Below are positions 1-14,376 of a stretch of DNA of 64,000 nucleotides, one piece after another (within the stretch, counting starts at the first letter, position 1; each line of letters begins with the position of its first letter). Source of the DNA: Tetragonia tetragonoides (Eukaryota > Streptophyta > Magnoliopsida > Caryophyllales > Aizoaceae); contig CM076142.1 in NCBI GenBank assembly GCA_038025085.1, positions 8,034,501 through 8,098,500 on the forward strand, in the 5' to 3' direction. The notes under the pieces are model-generated. The model saw nothing but the letters and a program-made list of their open reading frames with translations. It did no database searches and was not told the origin of the DNA. Both the position numbers and the translations under genes were made by a program.

Positions 1-331
1 CCAACAAAATAAATCTTATAAACATACTCAACAAAGAGCTCTAGTAAAAATTAAATCTATGACCTTTGCTATGAAAATCAACCCTACTACTAATTCTTTT
101 ACACTTTTTAAGACGCCAAGTACGATCATTTACCAAAACATTTTTTAGTGACCAAATATATATTTGGGATTACATAGGATTGGATGGGATATCAAGTTAA
201 AGACATACAAAAAAAAATTCTTAATTTTTAATTACCATTTTAATAAATTTCTGAATAATGGGGATGTGAATGACTCTCATTACTATTTATCGGTTTTCGA
301 ATTTCTGATGTCATTATCTAATATTACCCGA
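1..331. other. AT-rich flank with no recognisable gene
   Basis: This is AT-rich intergenic DNA leading up to the target-site duplication of the MULE. I see no open frame, RNA gene or obvious repeat in it. Confidence 0.6.
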
Positions 332-339
332 TAAATTTA
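332..339. repeat. Left target-site duplication of the MULE
   Basis: TAAATTTA here is repeated exactly at 5951-5958 on the other side of the element. The ninth base differs (G versus C). Confidence 0.85.
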
Positions 340-402
340 GTGAATTGCTAAATACCGCTCCAAATTACTACCTATCGCCCCCACAAATTCCAATTTTGCC
401 CT
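340..402 (+). repeat. Left terminal inverted repeat of the MULE
   Basis: It is inverted relative to 5888-5950 with scattered mismatches. The shared core is ATTACTACCTAYCGCCCCC followed by AAATTCCAATTTTGCCC. Confidence 0.85.
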
Positions 403-555
403 CACTCACTCTCACTCACTCATCTTTCCTCTCTTCCTCACTCACTCTCACTCATCCTTCCTCTCTTCCTCACTCACTCTCACTCATCCTCACCATCACA
501 CCATCACACCGGCAACCACCACCACTCACGGCACCACCACCACCATCACAACGGA

Positions 556-2798
<2,243 letters not shown>

Positions 2799-2887
2799 TG
2801 TATTGACCCTAGATGAATTTGTTATATATTTATATAAGAGTTTCATTGTTATTGTTATTTATTTGTGTTATTGTAGTTTGTTGTTTC

Positions 2888-5735
2888 TTATTCACCTTGC
2901 AACGGTAGCACTGTGTAACAAGAATATAACCCCCTTCCGCTGCCGTATCCGAATAACATAATCGCTGCATTGAAGAGGTTGGCAATCGGGAACAAATCCT
3001 CAACTACTATCATCCAGTGATCATCATTACACGCACCTCCGTCCCACATAATACGGCGGTAACCAGTGTCGACCCCTTCAACGTATATGTTTTCGTACAA
3101 TGCTCGGTTAGCTAAGAGTTCGTGTGCAATGCAAACTCTCGTCAATCGCCATTGCTCTTGGTCTCCGAAAACGTAGTCCGCAATGACACGAAAACCGCAA
3201 TTACCATCCCCAAGCACATCGAGATATCCTTCAATGAAAGGTATGATGATTCCCGGAATTTTGTTAACATGGTAGAATTCAGTGATATCTATTGCGTGTC
3301 CAGCTGCAAGACAATATAATAGAAAGTCATTAATAGTACTTATCAAAAAGTAATTAACAACATTATGTACATGTTAATAAATTATGGGTTTTCATACCAG
3401 TACTCCGCACGACGTTACTCGATGAGGATGAGCTACGACCACGCCCGCGGCTCGAACTGGATGACCTAGGGCGACCACGACCCCTCTGGGAGTACTCCCA
3501 TGAACTAGGATCACGTCTGGTAGAGGAACTCCCTCTCGATCGACCTCTGACTGTCGTGTTCGCTTCCGGCTCGACGTAACTCGCTTCCTCAGGATGAAGC
3601 TGCTCATTCATAAGGACAGATATGTTGCGCACAACTGCCGGGTCGCTTGAGTTAACCTCGTCGACGAGAGAGTGAAAGTATCGATGGTCCTCAGATGGAT
3701 GCTCAGTCATGTCAAGCGTAGCTATCTCCACTGCATCACTAATAACGAGTGTTCGCCAAAATTTGTGGACACTATTCAAGCTAATTGGCGTGCCCGTATT
3801 CGTGGCCGTTTTCAACTCACACGCACACGGGATCTGATGAGTGGATCTCAATACACAACCGCAACGATCAAATACTTGGTGACTCAATTCTCTCATCCTG
3901 TTCAGCTCAGCCCATAATATTTCTAAGCAGTAATGGGAAACATACCCGGTCAGATAGTTGAATGGGAAACCCGAGTACATCACACTTCTTCGTCTTCTGC
4001 AGTCTTCAAGTGTGTACTTGATCTCAGTTATTTGTGACTCGATTGACTTGTTGACCTTGTTCCAAACATTGTCCAAAGCTCCAGTTGAGGAGTTCAACCA
4101 CTGTTTTAGCGCGGCATGTGCGCTCTCCACTCTGCAAGTCGTAGTGTTGCCAAGGTGTAGCACCTTATTCGTCCACGCAGCCACAAACATCTCTTTGTAT
4201 CTCAGCCAGGTCTCCTCTACATAGGATATCACGCGAGGGTAATTCCTCCAACTATCCTTCATCATACGCACTGCTCTATCGTACTCAGCTTCTGTGGAAG
4301 CTTCCATGATAAATTTCCACCTCCCGTTCTTGAACCTCTGCGCGACAAGCTTATCTTTTCCACAAAGTCTGTACACTTTGTCTTCAACGACTTTGTTAAT
4401 GTGCCATGTACAGAGCAAATGGGCACTCTCGGGAAATATCTCTCTAATAAGTGTCATCAACCCTAGCTCACGATCGGTCAAAATTGTTGTTGGGTGTACA
4501 TCATTTCCAATAAGCATCCTCAACTTATCTAAGACCCACGCATAGCTTGCCTGAGTCTCATCCTTCATAATGGCATAAGCTATGAGGAAGTTCTTATTGC
4601 TTGGAGTCATCCCCACTATCTCAAGAAACGGCATCTTATACTTGTTTGTTTTGTACGTGGAATCTAAACCAATCAACCAAGGAAAAGACCGAAGTAACTG
4701 AATTGATGTAGGGTGTGCCATAAACACGTGAGTTACCTCATTAGTAGCTCGGTCGGCTCTTGTCCAATGTACGTACTTATTCTCCACAGCTAAATGATGA
4801 AACTGACCAATGACATCTCTCTCTTCAAAATCAAGTTTCCTTATACGATCTCTGTGGTTGTACACATGCCGTCTAGTTGCATTGTCCTCGGGAATTTTTT
4901 CCTTAATAGCCGCCAAGATAGCACATGGCTTTGTTTGTGCTGAAATCATGTCACGAACGAGTTTCTTTGACCCAGGACTAAGACCACTCATCTGACGATA
5001 TCCCTCAGGAAACACAGCAAAGTCATGGTTGTGCGTACCCCTAATCCCAGGCAATGTGACAATCATCCAACTACTGGACCCATACACTTGCTGAGCTCTT
5101 AACTGGAACGTACATTTACAAGCCTTTGTTTTCGAATTCTTCCGAGCAGCAGTATCTAAGTCTCTTAATTCCCCTCTGTAGCGTTCACCTCGATTGCATC
5201 TTAACAATTTTACGCTTCCATTCTTCTTGTGTGACGAAACTATCAACTCAAACCCGATAGTAAGGGCAATTTGTTTTGCCCAATTAATTGCATCTGTATC
5301 ACTATCAAATAACTCATCAGTGACGAAATGCGTACTGTAATCAACACCATCACCACCGAACCGCTCCAAAGGAACCTAACGAAAACAATGTTAGCTTAAT
5401 CTTAAATTCAAACGTCTATCAAAACCGAGTGAACCAAGGGACAGGCGTCTGAAATTTACGTTTGGACCATGGAAGAAACGGAAATCTCGGACGCCTGTCC
5501 CATGGTTCAGGCGTAAATCTCAGACGCCTAAACCATGGTTCAGGCGTCTGAGATTTACGCCTGAACCATGGGACAGGCGTCCGAGATTTACGGCCTGTCC
5601 ATGGACTAGGCGAAAATTTCAGACGCCTGGGCCATGGACCGGTCGTAAATTTCAGACGCCCGTGCAAAAAAAATGCGCAAAAAGAAAATTTACCTCCGCC
5701 ACCGTCGACGGCACTTCCTGGTCGCCGGCAGACAT
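2888..5735 (-). CDS. MULE transposase fused by splicing to an OTU-like domain
   Basis: Exons are 5735-5694, 5375-3398 and 3303-2888; junctions are GT-AG and the phase is continuous, giving about 811 aa. Exon 1 encodes a 14-residue leader starting MSAG. Exon 2 holds the MuDR-type N-terminal region with KACKC and GTHNHD, then the MULE transposase domain with the D of GLDSTYK (about residue 250), the D of TDRELG (about 315) and the CTWHI block. A SWIM-like cysteine cluster (CGC...PCAC, about 520) and an Arg/Ser-rich basic linker (about 625-670) follow. Exon 3 is an OTU-type cysteine-protease-like domain with DGNC near residue 706. The gene ends convergently with the PMD gene, 89 bp apart. The OTU stretch stops early, before I can find the conserved C-terminal histidine, so protease activity is doubtful. 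Transposition competence of the DDE part cannot be judged by eye. Confidence 0.9.
5410..5665. repeat. Palindrome-rich tandem repeat in intron 1 of the transposase gene
   Basis: The motif GACAGGCGTCTGAAATTTAC and its inverse recur about seven times in alternating orientation, joined by CCATGG centres, for example around 5535 where CAGGCGTCTGAGATTTACG meets its inverse. It sits in the 318-bp intron 5376-5693. The frame at 5419-5667 is a by-product of the repeat. Confidence 0.85.
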
Positions 5736-5887
5736 CCGCGGCCGTTGCTTGAGTGAATGTTGATGAAGGTTGGGTATGAGAGTGGGTGGTAGAGTGGGTG
5801 GTAGAGAGGGAGAATTGGTGTGAGAGTTAGAGAGGGAGAATTGGTGTGAGAGTTAGAGAGGGAGAGGATGAGTGAAAATTTAAAAAA

Positions 5888-5950
5888 GGGCAAAATTGGA
5901 ATTTGGGGGGGCGGTAGGTAGTAATTTAAGGGCGGTAAATAGTAACACCC
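5888..5950 (-). repeat. Right terminal inverted repeat of the MULE
   Basis: This is the inverted partner of 340-402. It is followed inward by GA-rich short tandem units (5800-5870) that mirror the CT-rich stretch on the left side. Confidence 0.85.
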
Positions 5951-5958
5951 TAAATTTA
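5951..5958. repeat. Right target-site duplication of the MULE
   Basis: TAAATTTA matches 332-339 and marks the outer boundary of the right terminal inverted repeat. Confidence 0.85.
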
Positions 5959-6315
5959 CCACACAACAATTACAATACATTATTTTGATCAGAAAAACAA
6001 AAACCAAAAATTGAAAATAATTGGGAGAAAATTATAATAAATCAAAGAAAGTTATAGATTTTAACTGGAAAAAACTAAAACTCAACCAAAGTGTGATTTT
6101 TAACTGAAAACTTGTGAAAATTTAAAGAAAACTGGAACAATCAATAGAATTCCAATCGAATGCAATACTTTGACTTTAGCTGAAAAGAAGAAGAAGCACA
6201 AGGACATAATTTTGACTTTAGAAAATGAAAAGAGTATAAAAGGAAAGAGAGTACGGAACAGCAAAAGCTCCCGCCTTTGGGCGAAACCCAATTGCCCAAC
6301 CCGGTTAGTCGTTCA

Positions 6316-6318
<3 letters not shown>

Positions 6319-6390
<72 letters not shown>
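6319..6390. repeat. (GA)n microsatellite
   Basis: About 36 uninterrupted GA units lie between CACAAA and TCTGCAGG. Such tracts are typical of plant 5' leaders, but no downstream gene supports that here. Confidence 0.97.
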
Positions 6391-6392
<2 letters not shown>

Positions 6393-6996
6393 TGCAGGGA
6401 TTCAAGTGTTTGTTGAAATTTTTGCGCTTTGGTTTGAGATTTCTTGTTTAATCAAGGGTTTTGCAATTGATCAAATTTCAAGATTTTAGAGTACTAATGC
6501 TTTTTCCCAGATAGCCAAATTCATTGATTATGAAGGTATGTTGTTTAATTTAATGCCATTGCTCAATTTTACCACTACCCATTTGCTTGTTAATCACTAT
6601 GAGTTGATTCTTTTGATGATAATGATTTTGATGAATAACATAGAGCTAGGTTATTGTTCAAAAAAAATAGAGCTAGGTTATTGTCAAATTAGGAATCTCT
6701 CACTTTAATCTTATTGTTTCTGTAACCACATTTCAAGTTCAATTTCCAATTGCGTATGCTCTTTATCCTCAACTAAAATAGTTAGCTTACTGTGCAAGTT
6801 AGTAGTTTAAGCAATTTGTGGGAATAATGTTGGGTGTTTTCAGTTTCGTAACGCCATGTCAGCAATTAATCAGTTTCTGGGGAGAATTCGAACGCCATGT
6901 CAGCATGTTTAGATTGTGGGGCCCACCAATCACAATTCTAGAATACTTACATGGTAGGGCGTGGAGATCACCAATCTTTGAGGAAGGCATGGTATC

Positions 6997-7337
6997 GATT
7001 GGTGGGAGACACTGCCTAAGTATGCTAGGTGTTGTGACGGCAATTTTATAACTTCGGCTACATGGATTTCCTTGTAGCAAAATTGCTCTTGATTTCATGA
7101 AGGGAACAAGGGAAGCTCCAATAATTATATGGAATGTGAGCAAATGGTAGAACCCTTGCACCGCCTAAAATATAGATTGGTAGGCGACACCGCCTAAGTA
7201 TGCTACGTGTTGGGATGACACTTTTAATTGCAACTTTTTGCTACATGGAATCCTTTTTATGGAAATTGCTCTTGATTCCATGAGGGGAAGTTTCTACTAA
7301 GCTTGACATCGGATGTGAGCAATAGGAGAACCCTTGC
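6997..7337. repeat. Two tandem copies of a ~177-bp unit
   Basis: Copies begin at 6997 and 7174. Both read GATTGGTRGG...CCTAAGTATGCTA near the start, ATTGCTCTTGAT in the middle and GAGAACCCTTGC or TAGAACCCTTGC near the end. They are diverged by substitutions and small indels. I do not recognise the family. Confidence 0.75.
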
Positions 7338-7858
7338 TTGAAGTGTTGACTTACAATGTCCAAGAATAACAATAATAGAGAAACCTAAATAATATGTTAT
7401 CTTTACATTTGGGATAGTGCACACACATTTATATCTGCAGGATTGGGCTAAATGCCTCCCTTCCCATTGGAAATGTACATTACTACAAGCTAATGAGATA
7501 TTCGTATTCCGTACTCCGCATATGATACATAAATAGCACTGGCTGTATTCGCTATCCTCCATGGTTGTCTTAGTGCCTTGCATCTTTTGAAAATTGCAAT
7601 TCCCTGTGCGTATCTATAAGGTTCTCTGAGGAGTTTTGCGCAAAACTTTGTGCTTCTCGATATGTACTTGCTTGAGATGTTCTCCTACGTCTAAATTGCT
7701 ATCTAAATTTGAATATGCTGAGGTCAAACTGATCCACATGTTCATGTTTCTCTTGCTTTGTCAACTGAAGTTTTGCCAACTCAGATTCATTGACTAAACT
7801 GAATACGCAGGGCTGATCAAAGTCATCTGTCAAGACTTTTGCTAGATATTCCATTTGT

Positions 7859-10800
7859 TTATTCTGCTTCACCTGCATTTTCTGTAAAGAGGAGGTTAAA
7901 GGAGAGGAGCAGTAAATTAATATATGTGACTAGTATGATTGTTGATTCTTTACCTGTCGATGATGTTGGAGTTGAGGGAACCTTGGAGCTGCTTGTTTCA
8001 GAATGCCCTATTGTGGGATCACTCACTATGTCCTGCAACCGGTTTTTCTTTAAATTAAATGTTTGAAATATTAAGACTCACAAGGCCAAATGACGGCCAT
8101 CTCCAGTACTTTCCTGTATGAAACTTTGTAAAACAAGATTAAGAAACATTGAGTTCTCTGTCACTCAAATACAGTGTTACGTTGACGTCATTTATTTAGT
8201 ATGGTCCTTCAACTAGGCCCTTCGGAACACATAATGTAACTTGAATTCTCCAACAGGTGCATGTTTCACATTCACATAGGTTTCCCATACTTATGGCTAT
8301 AAGTCTTTTCTCCACCTTGTTTTCACAGAATCAAACGGATGTACAATGCAAGGCGCTTTTCTTAATACTTTGCTTAGCCTATTAGATTCTTGTTCTCTCT
8401 ATTTCAATTTTTCTATGAAATTGTTACTACTACTGACCCCATGCCTCTATGCTTTTCAAAGTGAAACGAGAATCTTTTTTTATTTTCCCCATTTTCACTT
8501 TCATATCACGTGAATGGCATCAGGTGAGGCTGCATGTTGTGTTTGAAGACAGTATCTTTAACGATATTATTGTTTCAGTTCTCTAAAACATGAAGCACTA
8601 TTACTGACCTGCGATATGGATGTCTCGCTGTGAACAGGAGAAGGGTTTGTTGTGGCATAAAACATGAAAGGCTGCATCCTGTCATCAGCGAAATCTCTCA
8701 ATCTGGCAAGTTCTGGCAAGACCTCTTGCCCAAGATCTGGGCGATCTTTCCGCCTCATCTCAGCACATTGAACAGCAATCTTTGCCATGCTTAGGGCCTC
8801 TTCTATTGGCCAATCAGGCACTAACGGGTCCAGTATCTCAGCAAATTTCCCCTTTTCAATGAAAATATTGACTTGATGAGCCAAACCCATGGGTGGCTTG
8901 GCAGTTAGCAGTTGGAGAAGCACGACCCCCAGAGAATATACATCAGATTTAGTGCCAAGCATGCCGGTTTGTTGATATTCTGGATCAATATAGCAGAAAG
9001 TCCCGGCAGTTGATGTCACACGATATTGTGTTATATGATCAGCAACTGAAGGGGGCACCAGCCTTGCGAGTCCTACATCACCAATCTTACTGACAAAGTA
9101 TCGATCTAGAAGTACATTTCCTGGTTTAAGGTCACGATGAACTAGTGGCTCCGGCTTTGTCTGATGGAGGAAATGCAGTGCTGTTGCAACCTCTGCTGCA
9201 ACCCGAAATCTAACCTGCCAACTAAGAGGCGGGGTCTTCGATCGACAAAAGAGACGATCATCTAAACTACCATTGGCCATGTATTCATAAACTAGGCAGC
9301 CATATTCTGGACATGCTCCTAGGAGAAGAACCAGGTGTGGATGTCTTATGCAGCTTAGTACTTCAACCTGCACCAGATTTAAGGTAAAGAAAAGAACTTC
9401 AGTATTGTGCTGGATCTTTGCTGTTCAATTTCAAATTATGTTGCAATTACTGGCCTTATGTTACAGAGTTTCAGCAAATCACAAACTCTAGAAGAGCATA
9501 AATGGTCAATGGGGTATAGACTGGTCAAATGAGGCTAGATACGAAAAGTTCTATATAATACATGTGCCAACCCTACCCCATGATTTTGGCCCTAAATAAT
9601 GCAAGTGACTTGGTATATTAAACCAGCTCAGAACCCTCAGATAGAATTTGAGTCTCTTATAGGCTATTATTTTTACAATTTCTATATAATTAGCTGCTTA
9701 ATTTGGTATGTGAGGCTGCTTTCATTTCTGTTATACCAGTGCAGGTTTATTCTGCAGTAGATAAAGTAATATGATCTGCTTGTAGTTTTATTTAATACTA
9801 GAGTGCAGGTTGTTGTAGGAAGGCTCCATAGCAATCTGGGGGCATGTATGGATTAGCGTGCAGATGTCCTTTTTCATGACTTTCTGTTGTTTCTCTTAGA
9901 GACTGAACCATAAACATCTAGTCTGAAATAATTTCCCTCCCTTTTATCACAATTTTTTTGATAACTTAGGCTCCCTTTCTTACCTCTTGTTGGAACTGTG
10001 TCCTTCCTTGAGCAGCATCTGGACGTAAAACTTTTACTGCAACTCTTGTGTGATCAAGATTACACTTGAAGACAGGGCCATAGCCTCCTTCTCCAATCTT
10101 GCATGATTGATTGAAAGAGTCTGTTGCTATTTCTATCTCTGTAATTGTGTACTTCCTGTACCTTCCAACACAATGGCCTGATACGTCCTCTGAATTTTCT
10201 GCACTTAGTCTTCTTTGTTCTTCTAGCTCTGCAGCCCTGTTAGCTTTCCTTCTTTCAGCGATCACCATTGCAGCTTCCTCAGGAGTTCCTGACTCTTCCA
10301 ATCTTTTTTCTTCCTCAAGCCTCCACCTGTGGAGCTCCACTGCCTGCACTTGTTTGACATTCGAACGATTAATGTGAATAGTGTCACTTAACTTTTCAAA
10401 ATTTTCCTACATATCCAAACCTTTCTCACTTCATTTTCTCTTTTTTTTAAGGGGTGGTCGGGGGAGTTGTGTGTGTGAAGGTGCGACACCTACTTGTTTT
10501 TTTTCTTTCTCTTTTGCGATAACTGCTTCTTTGCACGCTTCACTATACATTTGCATTGTTTGCTTGAGCTCAAGCTTCAGCCTTCTCATCTCACTATCCA
10601 CTTCTTCCTGTATAAGCAGACATAATTCACGTAGTTGCATATCTTTCACTACAGAAAATGGGGTAAATCTATGCACATTGCATGCAACAAGCTTCACATA
10701 TAAAAAAACGTCATTGCTGTATATTGTTCATAACCTGAACTGTATTGGACAAGGTGGTTGCTATTCATAGATCTGCTGCCTCTATGACTGTACAAGGATA

Positions 10801-13800
10801 TTAAAGTTTCTTTTTCCTTTTGTTCCATGGTTGCAGATAACTACCTAGATTATTTGGTAACTTGCACTTAATCATTGGAACCAGTAGATCTCCGAGATGT
10901 AATGAAACTAAAGAGGGGGGAGGGGGAAAGAAAGCGGAAATCAAAAAGATAGAAAAAGAAAATGAAGTTGCCAAAAGTCCTCACAAGATGCATCCGTCAT
11001 CCCCAGCAACGATCTGGGATCGAGTCTCATTACCCTCAAAGACGGTGGCTTTCTTGCAATTTCAAAAAAAAATACAAAATGAAGTTCTCACAAGAAATGA
11101 TTGTCAGAAGGAAAGGTTGAGGCCTGAGGGAATGAAAAGAAGGGATAAATGGAAATTACAGGAGACATGCTAAAATAATGCCCTCACAAGAAATACCGGT
11201 GAAACAATAAGTGATGCAAGTATTGAAATTTTGACACCTAAAGCTAACTAGCAAGAGTTAACTTAGTCCTATCAGCCAACTGCGCTGGAATAAGCTTCTA
11301 GGTATTAGTTTACTATTTTTATGTGCTGTAAATTACCGTGGAATTACTGTTTAGCAATGTGTTAAAATAAGGTTATATGTGCTTACACCAAGCTGTGATG
11401 AAGCTGAAGTCCTTCCACTTTCTTGTGAAATAAACGAAACATCATTCTGGTAGCTAACGTCACTTGTCCTTTGTCCGAAGCGGAGTGATCCAAAACTTTG
11501 GTCTGAACTGGTAGAAAGCCATGGGGTGCGCATTGAATCCATGAAGTCATAGTGCAAAGGGGAAAGGCGGTCAACGCTTGTTCTGTCGGAGCTCACAAAG
11601 GATATGTCTGTATCAGCTTCTGGAAAGTCGAATGACGGCCTTTCACTTAGTCTATCTGACCTGGTTCAACACCCGTTAATCGTGAGCTCGTGCTGTCAAA
11701 ATTTCAAGGTAACCATAATGTTGAATGCTGCACTCTCTTTGCCCAAAAATAATTGGAGAGCACAAGGCTGAGGTTGTAGGTTTGTGACTTGTACGATGCT
11801 AAGACTAGTAACTCTTAAGTTAAACTAACCTAAATCTGATGTGTTTTTCAGATGTTATGCCTGTTTATATCTGCTTCTTGATCTGTCTCATATTCTCGAA
11901 AATTTGATTCTGAAATTGAATTTTCAAACCTATTGATTTGTTCAGCTCCATTTTATCTCAGGCAAAGATGATCGACTGGTTGCTTTATTTCAACACAGAT
12001 TATGAGTTCCCTGGATGAGCAGACTTACCTGCCTATGTCCCTGTCATCTCTTTGTGGCTTGAAGAAAGGTTTTTCCCCTGCTAGGAAGGGAGACAGTTAT
12101 TGTCATTTCTGAAAAAACACTGCAGCATTTGAAAGAGTTGAAGTACAATACAGTAATAGACAAACCTTTGATGCTCATACTACGCCTTGGGGTTTCGGGT
12201 ACTGAAACGGCATTTGGCTTGTCTTTGACAATGTTATCTAAATGGCTTTGAAGAGGGGACGTGTATGGAACTGGTCTTGTAGCATTGTGCACTGATGAAA
12301 TCTTTGACTTAGAAATGACATATACTGTGCAGAAATCAGGTGCCCTTCTTGACACAATAGTTGGTATATCTAATTGCTTGAGTTTCCTGTGTCAGCATAA
12401 AATAAACCTTCATAGATCAATGTCTGCAGAACGGAGAGCAATCAGGTTCATTTTTTTCCAATGACTGCTTCAGTATGTGATATTATTCATGCAGGAACTA
12501 CATTAGTCACTAGCTGGTTGCAGAATATATATCACTTCTTAGTTCTGATAGTTGGCTTGAAGGCAATTTAGTCAAATTGAAATTGTTCAGAATGGATATA
12601 ATTTTTTTTCTGTGACATGAGTAGAAAATATTTTTCCCATGTTTCAAAAAAAATCTAAGTGATTACTCTATTCCTGTAGCTAAATTTTATGAACCATATT
12701 TTTCCAGCATGCCACTTAGCACCAGCCTTTTATTTTGTTAAACCTATTTTGAAGTACCTTTGTTGCGGGCGTTACAGTTTCTTAAAAAAATTTACTTGAA
12801 TTTCTATCAAGATACTCTGAAAAAATCTCCGTTTGATTGAGCTCAATGGATACAAATACTAGGGCTTCCATTAATGTTGTCTATGAGGGATCAGGAGCTA
12901 TCACCTGATAAATCCACCTCTTGAGGCACCAAGAACCAATTTCTCAATAGCGGCATAGTTGGCATATTCTGTTAACGCTTTGGCGACATCCGTATCTTTG
13001 AGTGTGACATCTAAACAGCGTATCTGATAAAAATCAGAACATAAGCAAGCTAAGTAATCACTTCACTAAACCTCGAGAAATCAGAATAGGCAGTGATAGT
13101 CTTGTAATCAGCTAGAGCTCTGTGTTGTAATTTTCTGTTGGCAGAACATGGCTAAAAGGTGTTTTGAGTTTTTTTACTTTTTTTGGTCCATCATCAAGGC
13201 TCTTTTCTTTGACACTTCATTTGTTTGACTTCTCATTATGGATCAGTTGCTTGTGCAGTTTTAGTACTGAAAAGACATATTTTAGGCTAGCGCTTAAGAA
13301 AACTTACATCCTTGCGGGTACAAAAGCAACGAAATGTGTGGAACAAATCCCTGGTTTGCTTGTCAAGGTTTTGATAGCTTGGTGATGTACCTGGACTTGC
13401 TGTTGATACAATGGCAGAAGCCGCAGAACTCCCCACTGCAAACACCAAAGATATTATTGCTCTCAGAATCGCAGAGAGAAGGCCTATATATGAATTATGC
13501 AAGATTTTATTACTAAGTATGAAAGTGAAGACCAGGATTGCATCTCGCTGAGTATTTGTGATTACCCTAAGATTTTGGCCTATGTCCCATTGATATGCTG
13601 TCTAGAAAAGGTCACATTGACGTTGAGAGCTCTTTTCTCGCTTCTGTTCATTATCTCATTCGTTTTCCAATTCATTTCTTTTCTCTGTGCAGGGTCTTGC
13701 AGGACTACCTCGTTGATATTGCTTGTGCATGACTCATTAAAATTTGAAGGTAACTCCATAACCAATATCTTCATGCGATCACTATTTTTATTTTTTACTT

Positions 13801-14376
13801 ATTTATTTTTTGAATACTAGATCCCACAATAGTGCTACATAAAGTTCATGAGTATAATGATGAAAATCATAATAGTACTTTCTTATAAAAAATTGCCTGT
13901 GTATGAGATTTCAGTAAGATATGGCTACATGTCAGTTATACGGATCCAAAGCGGTCAACTTGCATTATGAATAAATGTCTCAAAAAAGTATGCAAACAAT
14001 GAGACAAAGCTGCATTGTGCTGAAGTCTCAATCTAGCATACTGGAATATGACCTCATAGTACAAGCCTACAAGGCCATGAGATTATGATCATTTGATTTG
14101 ACGGTAGCTTTTGTCATTCTCATTTGGAGAAATCATCGCCACTTTCTATGTTTTAGAGAAAGGAATGGGAAAAATGAAAGAGGAAGGGGTAGGGGGAGAG
14201 AGACCTGTGGAAGACGAGCCATGGGCAACATGAAGTAAGACAACAGCACGACCTCTGCCAAGAAGGTTGTCAATGGCCCATCTGAGGGCATACTGGCTGC
14301 CTTTGTCCTTGTCTATTGCCACTGCCACCAATCCATGATCTTCCATCTTTTTCCCATGCCCCTTTGATACCCACAT
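7859..14376 (-). CDS. USP-domain receptor-like cytoplasmic kinase (RLCK, no U-box)
   Basis: Eleven exons join in phase to about 766 aa: 14376-14205, 13435-13308, 13023-12905, 12386-12166, 12080-12029, 11660-11387, 10607-10494, 10343-9984, 9367-8609, 8032-7954 and 7881-7859. The N-terminus is a universal-stress-protein fold (VAVAIDKDKGSQYALRWA, then LVLGASRGGF near residue 135). A Ser-rich linker, an acidic/basic coiled coil (EEVDSEMRRLKLELKQ) and a protein kinase follow, with P-loop GEGGYGPV, VAVKVL, HRDLKPGN and DPEY. The DFG is DVG, as is common in this family. Many relatives end in a U-box ubiquitin ligase domain; here the protein ends about 35 residues after the kinase with no U-box. That matches the Arabidopsis USP-kinase group lacking U-boxes. 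Start chosen: MWVSKG, the family's usual MW- beginning. Confidence 0.92.
10985..11075 (+). mobile_element. Possible SINE 3' fragment in intron 6 of the USP kinase
   Basis: GATCGAGTCTCATTACCC resembles a Pol III box B. It is followed about 40 bp later by an A-rich tail (A9). No clear box A or target duplication was found, so this is tentative. Confidence 0.3.

Larger units (their letters stand above)
5959..7858. other. Intergenic stretch between the MULE and the USP-kinase 3' end
   Basis: It holds a GA microsatellite with flanks that look like a gene 5' leader (6240-6540), and a tandem duplication (6997-7337). I find no convincing coding exon. A short ATG followed by GTATGT at about 6530 could be a first-exon relic, but nothing downstream continues it. 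Confidence 0.5.

Noticed and set aside
5419..5667. 82-codon frame rich in PWxRR repeats
   Set aside because: It is an artefact of the palindromic tandem repeat within a transposase intron.
6230..6540. First exon of a plus-strand gene after the GA tract
   Set aside because: No downstream coding exon is found. A GA-rich leader alone is not sufficient.
7859..8600. A U-box domain downstream of the USP kinase
   Set aside because: I looked for the U-box CPI...DP...ADG pattern on the minus strand and found only two short tail exons ending in a stop.
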